Assembly: GCA_034428935.1 (NCBI GenBank)
Contig: DAOUHB010000157.1
Location: 1 to 62,566, forward strand
Source: JAAYZQ01 sp034428935
GTDB taxonomy: Bacteria; Chloroflexota; Anaerolineae; JAAYZQ01
Direction: 5' to 3'
DNA length: 62,566 nucleotides
In this document: positions 7,536 to 14,694 of the stretch, in pieces
Layout of the letters: the number at the start of each line of letters is the position of its first letter
Numbering within the stretch: the stretch's first letter is position 1
Translations under genes and position numbers: made by a program
The notes under the pieces: model-generated
The model's database searches: none
What the model was told of the DNA's origin: nothing
What the model saw: only the letters and a program-made list of their open reading frames with translations

Positions 7536-9122
7536 CTAGGGCCCCCAGGCCATGCTTTCCCAGGTCCAGCCGTGCTGGTCGGCGTCGGTCACGGCCGCAA
7601 TCTGGCCTTCCAGGGGGCCGCCCAGGTTGAACAGCTTGCGCTGACCCGAGCCGTCGGGGCGCGCCACCCACACCGCCCACGCTCCGTCGCGATCCGACAC
7701 AAAGGCGAGCCAGCGGCCGTCAGGCGACCAGGTGGGCAGGCCGTCGCGGGCGCTATCCCTGGTGATTCGGACGAGGCCCTGTCCCTGCGGGCCTTCCGGC
7801 CGGGCAATGTCCACGACATAGACCTCCCAATTGCCGTCCCGATTCGACATAAATGCCACGCGGCTGCCATCGGGAGAGGCGGAGGGGGCCAGGTCGTGCT
7901 CGGCCATGGTCAGTCGCACCGGCGAGGTACCATCGCCCTGCATCAAGTACAGGCCGCACTTGTCCTCGGGGCACTCCCAATAGACGATCCGTCCGTCCGC
8001 CAGCCAGGCAGGCACCCGGCCATAGATGTCGCCGCCGTGGCGCCGCACCCGGTCGATCTCGAGCCCCAGCGTGCGATACAGGCGCCAGTTGCGATCCGAC
8101 TCTTGTTGCGAAGCAAAGACGATGGCCTGGTTGTCGGGTCCCCAACTGGGCCGCGCGGCCTCGCTATAGCTTACCCAGGTCCAGATGTGGCCGTCAACCA
8201 TCTCGTGAACCAGGATGCCGCGCTGGGCCTTGTCCCACGAACGAAAGGCCAGGCGCTTGCCGTCGCGGCTCAGGGCGGGCTGGCTCGCCTGTCCGACGAC
8301 GATCTGTGGCTGGCCCGAGGGCAGCCGCACGGCATAGATGTCCATGGTGCGCCGATCGGGGTTCGGGTCGTAGACCGGAAAAAAGATCTGCCCGGACAGG
8401 GCCGGCGGGGCGGCGGTCGGCGGGGGCGCGGTCTCGGTCGCCGTTGCGGTCGCGGCGCCCGTGGCCGCCGGCGGCTGCGTCCGGGTCGGCGCCAGGGTTG
8501 GACCCTCGATGGCCCCGGGGCTGGACGTCCCCGTAGCCGTGGCTCTGGGCCTCGCCGTCCGGGATGGCGCGGGTGATGGGGTGGCCGTGTCGGTGGCCGC
8601 CGGCCCGGAAATCTCGGTTCCCCGTGGTGTCGGGGTCGCCGTGGGGGCGGCTGTCGAGGCCCTGGAAGCCGCCGGTGAAGCCGCGGTCTCGGCGAGGCCG
8701 GCCGTCGGAGAGGGGCTGCCCAACTCGGCCGCCACCTGCCCGCCGGGCTCGCCGCCGCCGAGCCAGCCCAGGATCAGAATGGCGCTGGCCACCAGCAGCA
8801 GGAAAACGATCCCTGCCGCCAGCCACACGGGCCGGGAGGACCGTCTCCCTCCCTCTATTTCGCCGTTCATGCCCGTCCCCGCCATGACGACTGCCGGCTC
8901 CGCGCCCGCCTGTCGCTCGACGGGGCGATCCTGGATCCATTGGCCGTGGTCGTGGCGGTACCACTTGCCGGTGTACCAGCCGATCTTCCACTGCCGGCCC
9001 TGCTCGTCTTCGTAGCGCAGCTTCTCGACATCAGCCTTGAATTCTTCGTCGTCCAGCTCGCCGCGCAGCAGGCGCTCGCGTGCCTGCTCGTAGGCTTCTT
9101 CGAGCTCGCTGATTGTCATCAT
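7536..9122 (-). CDS. Membrane-anchored WD40-like (PD40/TolB-type) beta-propeller protein
   Basis: This 528-residue protein starts with a cytoplasmic segment (about 1-95: a helical stretch MTISELEEAYEQARERLL, then WKIGWYTGKWYRHDHGQW). One membrane helix spans about 99-120. A long Thr/Ala/Ser/Pro-rich linker (about 130-245) follows. The outside part is a beta-propeller-like domain of PD40 repeats such as SPDGSRVAFMSNRDGNWEVY and SPDGRWLAFVSDRDG. Such propellers bind ligands or proteins at the cell surface. The ATG at 9122 (or the adjacent ATG at 9119) is chosen because sequence further upstream in this frame overlaps the prepilin peptidase gene. The propeller ligand is unknown. Confidence 0.85.
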   Translation of the reverse strand: MMTISELEEAYEQARERLLRGELDDEEFKADVEKLRYEDEQGRQWKIGWYTGKWYRHDHGQWIQDRPVERQAGAEPAVVMAGTGMNGEIEGGRRSSRPVWLAAGIVFLLLVASAILILGWLGGGEPGGQVAAELGSPSPTAGLAETAASPAASRASTAAPTATPTPRGTEISGPAATDTATPSPAPSRTARPRATATGTSSPGAIEGPTLAPTRTQPPAATGAATATATETAPPPTAAPPALSGQIFFPVYDPNPDRRTMDIYAVRLPSGQPQIVVGQASQPALSRDGKRLAFRSWDKAQRGILVHEMVDGHIWTWVSYSEAARPSWGPDNQAIVFASQQESDRNWRLYRTLGLEIDRVRRHGGDIYGRVPAWLADGRIVYWECPEDKCGLYLMQGDGTSPVRLTMAEHDLAPSASPDGSRVAFMSNRDGNWEVYVVDIARPEGPQGQGLVRITRDSARDGLPTWSPDGRWLAFVSDRDGAWAVWVARPDGSGQRKLFNLGGPLEGQIAAVTDADQHGWTWESMAWGP

Positions 9123-9244
9123 CTTGCGCACATCCCCACGGGCGAATTCACCTCTGCCGGCCTGGGCCAGGCCGCTGTGGATTATATCACTGCTGCCCTG
9201 TTTGCGCAACCTGCCGGGGGTCGAACCCCCCAGCAGGCGGCCTG

Positions 9245-10030
9245 TTATGATGGGCCAAAGAACATGATCAGGAAGGTCCCTGTCACCAGGTAAGGACCGT
9301 ACGGAATGGCGGTAAAGAGGGTATAGCGGCGCAGGATCAGCGCCCGGACTGCCCAGTAGAGCAGCCCAACCAATCCGCCCAGCAGGATGGCGATAAAGAT
9401 GGCCTGGAAGACGTGGGGAAAGCCCAGGACGAGTCCCATGAAGCCTCCCAGTCGCACGTCGCCAAAGCCAAAGGCGACGGCGTTGATCTGTTTGCCGCGG
9501 GCCCGGCTCATGCCCTTGACAAAAAGGATGCCGGCCAGGTACACCAGGTAGAGGAGGGCGTAGGCCAGGAATCCGCCCAGGATGGCCAGCCGATAGAAGT
9601 AGGGGGTGGGGTGGATCAGGCTTCCGGCCAGGGCCAGAGCCCAGGCGGGAAACATGACCACGTTCAGGATCAGCTTGTGCTCCAGGTCGATGACCAGCAC
9701 CAGGACCAGGATGGCCGAGTAGAGGGTGTACAGGCCCAGGTAGGCCCATTCGCCCGCCCGCCCGTAGGTCAGCCACAGGAAAGCCATGAGCCCGGCGGTG
9801 CCCAGCTCCACCAGGAGGTGGCGCCAGGGCAGGCGCTCTGCGCATTGGGGGCAGCGCGCCCGCAAGGCCAGCGTAGCCACCGTCGCCAGCCATTGCCAGG
9901 GGGGGCGCCTGGCGTCGCACTCCGGGCAGAAGGGCAGTCGACGCACCCGCCGCCAGCGAGGCAGTTGGTCGGCCAGGAGATTGATCAGGCCGCCGATGAA
10001 CAGGCCGAGGAGGGCATATAGGAAGACCAT
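9245..10030 (-). CDS. Prepilin peptidase (A24 aspartic membrane protease)
   Basis: This integral membrane protease cleaves type IV prepilin-like leaders and may N-methylate them. The N-terminus FIGGLINLLADQLP is typical of the PilD family. A cytosolic zinc-binding loop has two CxxC pairs (CPEC and CPQC). The catalytic aspartates lie in IDLEHKLI and in FGFGDVRLGGF (the GD pair), and about seven to eight hydrophobic segments follow. Length is 261 residues from the ATG at 10030, which has GAGAGAAG directly upstream. A TTG at 10051, overlapping the stop of the TPR gene upstream, is an alternative. No pilin or assembly gene is adjacent. Confidence 0.93.
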   Translation of the reverse strand: MVFLYALLGLFIGGLINLLADQLPRWRRVRRLPFCPECDARRPPWQWLATVATLALRARCPQCAERLPWRHLLVELGTAGLMAFLWLTYGRAGEWAYLGLYTLYSAILVLVLVIDLEHKLILNVVMFPAWALALAGSLIHPTPYFYRLAILGGFLAYALLYLVYLAGILFVKGMSRARGKQINAVAFGFGDVRLGGFMGLVLGFPHVFQAIFIAILLGGLVGLLYWAVRALILRRYTLFTAIPYGPYLVTGTFLIMFFGPS

Positions 10031-10047
10031 TCTTCTCTCGTTCAACC

Positions 10048-10500
10048 TCAAACTTGTCGGGGAGCCTGGCCGTCCGGGCGGCCTTGCTCGTCCATCTCTT
10101 CTTGTAGCTCGGCCAGTTGTCTCCCGGCCGACCCCAGCCAGAACTCGTCGTCGCCATAGGCCAGGTAGGCGCGAAAATCGGCTACGGCCTGCTCTCGCTC
10201 CTGGCGCATTCTGTGGGCCACCGCCCGGTTAAAGTAGGCATCGGCCCACCTCTCGTCCAGCTCGAGCACGCGGCTGAGATCCTGGATGGCCCGATAGGGG
10301 TTGTCCACCTCGCGCCAGTAGAGGACGCCCCGGCTGTAATAGGCCTGCGTGTATGCCGGGTCGTGAACCAGGGCCCGCGTGTAGTTCTCGATGGCGAGCC
10401 AGTGGTCCTGCCGGTTGCCGTAGAGGTTGCCAAAATGGCGGTGGGCGTCGGCGAGACTGCGATACAGACGTGACATCAGCCAGTTCCAGGCTCGCCTCAT
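10048..10500 (-). CDS. Small TPR protein (150 aa)
   Basis: This 150-residue protein has about three TPR units (for example DHWLAIENYTRALVHDPAY and NPYRAIQDLSRVLELDERW) after a basic, aromatic N-terminus (MRRAWNWLMSRLYRSL). It sits immediately before the prepilin peptidase gene, close enough for translational coupling: its TGA overlaps a possible TTG start of that gene. It therefore may help assemble or localise a pilus-related machine, but this is inference from position. The frame is open further upstream into the M42 gene. The ATG at 10500 is chosen because homologous TPR sequence begins there. Confidence 0.75.
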   Translation of the reverse strand: MRRAWNWLMSRLYRSLADAHRHFGNLYGNRQDHWLAIENYTRALVHDPAYTQAYYSRGVLYWREVDNPYRAIQDLSRVLELDERWADAYFNRAVAHRMRQEREQAVADFRAYLAYGDDEFWLGSAGRQLAELQEEMDEQGRPDGQAPRQV

Positions 10501-10568
10501 CGTTCCCCCAGTTCTGCGGTAGCCGGGCCCCGATGCGCGGCTGCGCCGGCAGCCGCGCCCCCGCGGGC

Positions 10569-11561
10569 CTAGATCTCGATGGGCTGCTCCAGCACCGCGG
10601 CGAGCAGCTTGATGCTGTTCTCCACGTCGTCCATGTCCACCATCTCGGACGGTGTGTGAAAGTAGCGGCAGGCCAGGGAGACGCAGCCCGCGGCAACGCC
10701 GCTGTGGACCAACTGGATGGCGGCGGCGTCGGTGGTGCCGCCGGATAGAACCTCCAGTTGGTACGGGATCTCGCGTTCCCTGGCAACCCGGACCAGGAGA
10801 TCCTTCACGGCCGGGTGGGAGAGCATGCCCGAGTCCATAACCTTGATGCACGGGCCTGCCCCGAGCTTCATGGCCATCTTGGGCGCTTCGGGGGTGTCGC
10901 CCGAAGCGGTGATGTCCACGGCAATGCCTACCTCGGGCTCCAGGCCGTAGGCGCCGGTGCGCGCGCCGCGCAGCCCCACCTCTTCCTGCACGCTAAAGAC
11001 AAAGTAGACCTCGTGGGGCGTCGCGCCCAGGCGCCGGAGCACCTCGATGAGCACCACGCAGCCGATGCGATCGTCCATGGCCTTGGCCACCACGCGCCGG
11101 CCCAGGTCGGCAAAGGGCCGCACAAAGGAGACGGCCTGGCCCAGGCGTGCCTCGGCCTCCTCGCGGCTGGTGGCTCCCACGTCGATGTACAGCTTGGTCA
11201 GATCCGGGTCCTTCTTGAACTCCGGGCGCTTTTCGGGGGCGATGACGCCCGTCGCCCCGTCGGCAAAGCGCACCCGGCCGCCGGCCAGGGTCATGGTATC
11301 GACACCGCCGATGGGCTGGGCGCGCAAGAAGCCCTTCTCGTCCACGTAGCTGATGATGAGCCCGATCTCGTCCATGTGGGCCGCCAGCATCACCTTCTTG
11401 CCCGTGCCGTTGCCGTGCTTGATGGCGATGAGGTTGCCCAGCGTATCGACGCGAATCTCGTCGGCCAGCGGCTCCACCTCGGCCCGGATCAGTTCGCGGA
11501 CCTCGCCTTCGTTGCCCGATGGGCCGTATGCTTCCGTCAGTTTCTTGATCAAGTCTTTCAC
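10569..11561 (-). CDS. M42 family metallopeptidase (third of three)
   Basis: This 330-residue member of the M42 glutamyl aminopeptidase/endoglucanase-like family is a cytoplasmic dinuclear-metal exopeptidase that usually forms dodecamers. Metal and catalytic motifs are visible: AAHMDEIGLI (His, Asp), KAMDDRIGC (Asp), QEEVGLRGA (catalytic Glu and ligand Glu) and YFHTPSEMV (His). GTG at 11561 is preferred because GAGGAGA precedes it at normal spacing; a longer start at 11606 would add residues without conservation. It is the most downstream of three adjacent M42 genes, all on the minus strand. Confidence 0.92.
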   Translation of the reverse strand: MKDLIKKLTEAYGPSGNEGEVRELIRAEVEPLADEIRVDTLGNLIAIKHGNGTGKKVMLAAHMDEIGLIISYVDEKGFLRAQPIGGVDTMTLAGGRVRFADGATGVIAPEKRPEFKKDPDLTKLYIDVGATSREEAEARLGQAVSFVRPFADLGRRVVAKAMDDRIGCVVLIEVLRRLGATPHEVYFVFSVQEEVGLRGARTGAYGLEPEVGIAVDITASGDTPEAPKMAMKLGAGPCIKVMDSGMLSHPAVKDLLVRVAREREIPYQLEVLSGGTTDAAAIQLVHSGVAAGCVSLACRYFHTPSEMVDMDDVENSIKLLAAVLEQPIEI

Positions 11562-11622
11562 AGGGTTCTCTCCTCGTTCCGGGCGCCTGCCGAGCAGGCC
11601 GTCCACGCTTTGCCTCGCCGGC

Positions 11623-12660
11623 TCAACCTTGCCACGCGGCCGGCAGCGCCTTGAGGCTGGCCTTCATGAGCGCCACCAGGTGGTCGAAATCCTGGAGGCT
11701 GAGCATGCTGACCGGCCCATGGATGTAGCGACAGGGAACCGAGACCGCCACGGAGGGCACGCCGGCCCCTGCCAGGTGGATGGCCCCGGCGTCGGTGCTG
11801 CCGACGCCCGGCTGCTTGAATTGGTAGGGAATGCCCTGCGCCCGGGCGGTGCTCGTCAGCAACTCCACCAGGCGCCGGTCGGCGATGAAGGAACGGTCCA
11901 TGAGGCTGATGGCCGGGCCGCCGCCCAGCCGGGTCGTCGGGCTGATATCCTGCTCCTTGGGTGTGTCGTCGCACACGGTGCCCTCCAGAGCAAAGGCCAG
12001 GTCGGGCTGCAGGCGAAAGGCGGCTACCCGCGCCCCGCGGAGGCCCACCTCTTCCTGGGCGCTGAAGGAGAGATAGAGGTCTACCTCGTACTCTTCCTCG
12101 GCCAGGGCCGCGGCGACGGCGCAGCCGGCCCGATCGTCAAAGGCCTTGCCCTTGACGGTCCGCAGTTGCGGGCTGTCCAGCGCCTGGAAGCGTGTATCGA
12201 ATGTGCCATAGTCGCCTATGCGCACCAGCTCCTTGGCCTCGTCGTCGCTCGTGGCGCCGACGTCGATGGCTAGTTGCTCGAACTTGATGACCTGCTTGCG
12301 CTGGTCTTCCTTGGTGAGGTGCACCGGCGGCGCGAGGATGACGCCCGGCAGGCGCTTCTCGCCGATGACGACGCCCTTGGCCATCAGCAGGCGATCGTCG
12401 ATGCCGCCCACAATGCGAAAGCCAAGGAGCCCGTTCTTCTCGATGCGGGTGATCATCAGCCCCACCTCGTCGGTGTGGGCGTCGACCATCACCCTCAGCC
12501 GCGGTTCGGCCCCGCTGCCGCGCTTGAAAGCGATAAGGTTGCCCAGGGCGTCGGTTTTCAGCTCGTCCACGCGGTCGCGCAGCGCGCGAGCCAGGATGCG
12601 GCGCACCTCATCCTCGTTGCCCGAAGGGCCAAAGGCATTCGAAAGTTGCTCTAGCAGCAA
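11623..12660 (-). CDS. M42 family metallopeptidase (second of three)
   Basis: This 345-residue M42 peptidase starts with TTG at 12660, supported by AGGAGG five bases upstream. Motifs are VDAHTDEVGLM, KAFDDRAGC, QEEVGLRGA and YIHGPVSML. It thus keeps all metal ligands but differs from its neighbours in using HTDE rather than HMDE and HGP rather than HTP. It is separated by 9 bp from the upstream and 61 bp from the downstream M42 gene, so the three probably share one mRNA. Substrate range is unknown; the family includes aminopeptidases of different residue preference. Confidence 0.92.
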   Translation of the reverse strand: MLLEQLSNAFGPSGNEDEVRRILARALRDRVDELKTDALGNLIAFKRGSGAEPRLRVMVDAHTDEVGLMITRIEKNGLLGFRIVGGIDDRLLMAKGVVIGEKRLPGVILAPPVHLTKEDQRKQVIKFEQLAIDVGATSDDEAKELVRIGDYGTFDTRFQALDSPQLRTVKGKAFDDRAGCAVAAALAEEEYEVDLYLSFSAQEEVGLRGARVAAFRLQPDLAFALEGTVCDDTPKEQDISPTTRLGGGPAISLMDRSFIADRRLVELLTSTARAQGIPYQFKQPGVGSTDAGAIHLAGAGVPSVAVSVPCRYIHGPVSMLSLQDFDHLVALMKASLKALPAAWQG

Positions 12661-12669
12661 AACAGCCTC

Positions 12670-13746
12670 CTATTCCTCGTCGTCGTCGAGGCCCAGGTCC
12701 CAGGTCAGGGTCTGCAACCAGTCGTCGTCCAGGCGGCCGATCATGGCCGCCATGAGCCTGCCCGTCCGCTCCACGTCCTTGACGGCTACCGTCTCGACGG
12801 GGGTGTGCATGTTGCGCACGGGGATGCTGACCAGGCCGGCGGGAATGCCCTCTCGCGAGATCTGGAGGGCGCGGGCATCGGTGCCGGGCGGCAGGGCGGC
12901 CGGCTCCAGGTGATGGCCCATCTCCAGGGCCTTGGCCGCGCTCACCAGCTCCTCCTGCAGCCTGGGGTGAAAGTTCGGGCCACAGCCGATGGTCGGGCCC
13001 TTGCCCAGCTCGTAGGTCTGCTCGTCGGGCGTGCCCGGCTGCCTGGCAAACGTGACGTCGATGGCCAGGGCCACGTCGGGCCGCAGGCTGAAGGCGCTGG
13101 TGATGGCCCCCCGCAGCCCGACCTCTTCCTGGACCGTGGCCACCGCATAGACGTCCCAGCGGTGCCGCAGGCGGGTCAGCTCTTCCAGGCAGACGGCCAC
13201 GGCGACTACCGATGCCCGGTCATCCATGGCCTTGCCGCTCACCATGCCGCCCTTCAACTCCACCAATTCGCGCTTCATGGTGATCAGGTCGCCCACCTGC
13301 ACCAGCTCGGCCAGTTCCTCGGGCGTCAGCCCCGGATCGATGAGCAGCTCTTTGGAGGGAACGGGCTTGTCGCGCTCCGAGGCGGGGAGCACGTGGGGCG
13401 GACGGGCGCCGATGATGCCCGGCAGGTCTCGCCGCCCGTGGATCACGACCTCTTGCCCGAGGAGAACCCGGTCGTCATAACCGCCGACCTGCTGAAAACG
13501 GACAAAGCCTTCTTCCAGGGAGGAGACGATGAGGCCAATTTCGTCCATGTGGGCGGCCAGCATGATGCTGGGCCGGGGCTCCGGGCCGCTGCCGCGCTTC
13601 ACGGCGATGACGTTGCCCAGGACGTCGGTTCGCACCTCGTCGGCATACCGCCCAAACTCCTCCCGGACGAGGTCGCGCACCTGGTGCTCGTAGCCGGAAA
13701 CCCCCGGGGCTTCGGATAGGCGTTTCAACAAGGGGATAATTTCCAC
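12670..13746 (-). CDS. M42 family metallopeptidase (first of three)
   Basis: This 358-residue M42 peptidase has AAHMDEIGLI, KAMDDRASV, QEEVGLRGA and NMHTPVETV motifs for the two metals and the general base. The C-terminus is acidic (LGLDDDEE). The start is a GTG at 13746 with AGGGAGA about six bases upstream; the frame stays open to 14025, but that extension is not family-like. It is the first of the tandem M42 set. Its overall spacing of motifs resembles the 330-residue copy more than the 345-residue one. Confidence 0.92.
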   Translation of the reverse strand: MEIIPLLKRLSEAPGVSGYEHQVRDLVREEFGRYADEVRTDVLGNVIAVKRGSGPEPRPSIMLAAHMDEIGLIVSSLEEGFVRFQQVGGYDDRVLLGQEVVIHGRRDLPGIIGARPPHVLPASERDKPVPSKELLIDPGLTPEELAELVQVGDLITMKRELVELKGGMVSGKAMDDRASVVAVAVCLEELTRLRHRWDVYAVATVQEEVGLRGAITSAFSLRPDVALAIDVTFARQPGTPDEQTYELGKGPTIGCGPNFHPRLQEELVSAAKALEMGHHLEPAALPPGTDARALQISREGIPAGLVSIPVRNMHTPVETVAVKDVERTGRLMAAMIGRLDDDWLQTLTWDLGLDDDEE

Positions 13747-13966
13747 AACAATCTCCCTTTCTCGTGTGCTGGCACTGCCGGGCCAGTTTGTTCTACGGCC
13801 GGATGGATCGGCTGGTCTGAAGCAGCCGGAAGCCGGACCTGGAACGCTCCACCGTGGCGCCTGGATTATATCTTTGAACCAGCGGGCTGTCAAATGCATC
13901 CCGCCGCAGACCCTGCCGGCGTCCACCGCCGTCCGTGCGGGCGACCCAGTCTGCCGCCGCTGCCCC

Positions 13967-14263
13967 TCACTTCCCCGCCGAGGGGGGCGTGCCGACAGAG
14001 TCCGGCATGACGGTGAGGATGCCATTCAGCATCTCTTCCACCGGAACGGTTCCGTTCCAGGGCAGTGGCGCCTGCTGCCAGTTGTCGCGGATGGCGAGGC
14101 TGGCAAAGCCAAGGCAATAGAGCATGGAAACAGCCACCAGCACGACCAGGAGCAGCCCCACGATGAGCAATTGCTCGTCGCTGAGCTGCGACACAAAGCG
14201 CGGCCTCTTGTCGGCACCCCAAAGGTGCCGCAGCCTGAGGCGCCGGGGCCTCTTATCTGCCAT
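13967..14263 (-). CDS. Small single-pass membrane protein (98 aa)
   Basis: A 98-residue protein of unknown function. A basic N-terminus (MADKRPRRLRLRHLWG) is followed by one membrane helix (about 33-56, LLIVGLLLVVLVAVSMLYCL) and a short outside tail containing WQQAPLPWNGT. The ATG has TTGAGGAAAA upstream, an acceptable ribosome site. It lies 12 bp after a 43-residue membrane protein and about 220 bp before the M42 run, which is on the same strand. No family was recognised. Confidence 0.7.
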   Translation of the reverse strand: MADKRPRRLRLRHLWGADKRPRFVSQLSDEQLLIVGLLLVVLVAVSMLYCLGFASLAIRDNWQQAPLPWNGTVPVEEMLNGILTVMPDSVGTPPSAGK

Positions 14264-14275
14264 GATGGGTTTTCC

Positions 14276-14407
14276 TCAAGGGGCCGCGGGTGCCATAGCC
14301 AACAGGGCCAACCCGATGCAGTAGCAGGGCAGGGTGAGAAGGATCGCAACGATCAGCAGGAGATAGATTTTCCGCCGGTATTCCGGCAGAGAGCGAAACC
14401 AATCCAT
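14276..14407 (-). CDS. Tiny membrane protein (43 aa)
   Basis: This 43-codon gene encodes MDWFRSLPEYRRKIYLLLIV, then a hydrophobic run with two cysteines (LPCYCIGLALL), then APAAP and a stop. It has one predicted membrane helix and a basic cytoplasmic N-terminus. It is preceded by AAGGGAACT and by a very good promoter at 14482-14510. It directly precedes the 98-residue membrane protein, so the two are probably made from one mRNA. Function unknown. Confidence 0.6.
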   Translation of the reverse strand: MDWFRSLPEYRRKIYLLLIVAILLTLPCYCIGLALLAMAPAAP

Positions 14408-14481
14408 AGTTCCCTTGTCGTGCGTTAGGTGGAATGCCGGCGCGTGCCGGTTTGCTCGTTTCTGTCGCCATCACGCCGTGC

Positions 14482-14510
14482 ATCATATCATTCTTTGTGT
14501 GCCTTGTCAA
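14482..14510 (-). promoter_or_regulatory. Sigma70 promoter of the small membrane protein genes
   Basis: On the minus strand TTGACA (14505-14510), a 17-bp spacer and TATGAT (14482-14487). The predicted leader is about 68 nt and contains the dyad CCGGCACGCGCCGG. Confidence 0.75.
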
Positions 14511-14538
14511 AGTGGCGCGCCGGTAACAGATCCGAGAC

Positions 14539-14567
14539 TTTACTTTTGTCCCTTTGTGTATTACAAT
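14539..14567 (+). promoter_or_regulatory. Promoter of the transglutaminase-like gene
   Basis: TTTACT (14539-14544), a 17-bp spacer and TACAAT (14562-14567). It is divergent from the small membrane protein promoter, with the two -35 boxes about 30 bp apart. A perfect palindrome covers the expected start site. Confidence 0.6.
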
Positions 14568-14570
14568 GTC

Positions 14571-14586
14571 GGTTCAGCACTGAACC
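14571..14586. promoter_or_regulatory. Palindromic operator candidate at the start site
   Basis: GGTTCAGCACTGAACC has 6-bp arms around four bases and lies where transcription from the TTTACT/TACAAT promoter should begin. It could be an operator or a 5' stem-loop of the mRNA. Confidence 0.4.
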
Positions 14587-14694
14587 GGGAGGAGAGAGGA
14601 AACGTTATCCAAGTGTTGGCCGCCATCACTGCGGCCGGTGCGAGATTCGAGTGGCGGGCAAAGCCTGTTCATCTGCCACTAGAAAGTTGGGAGC

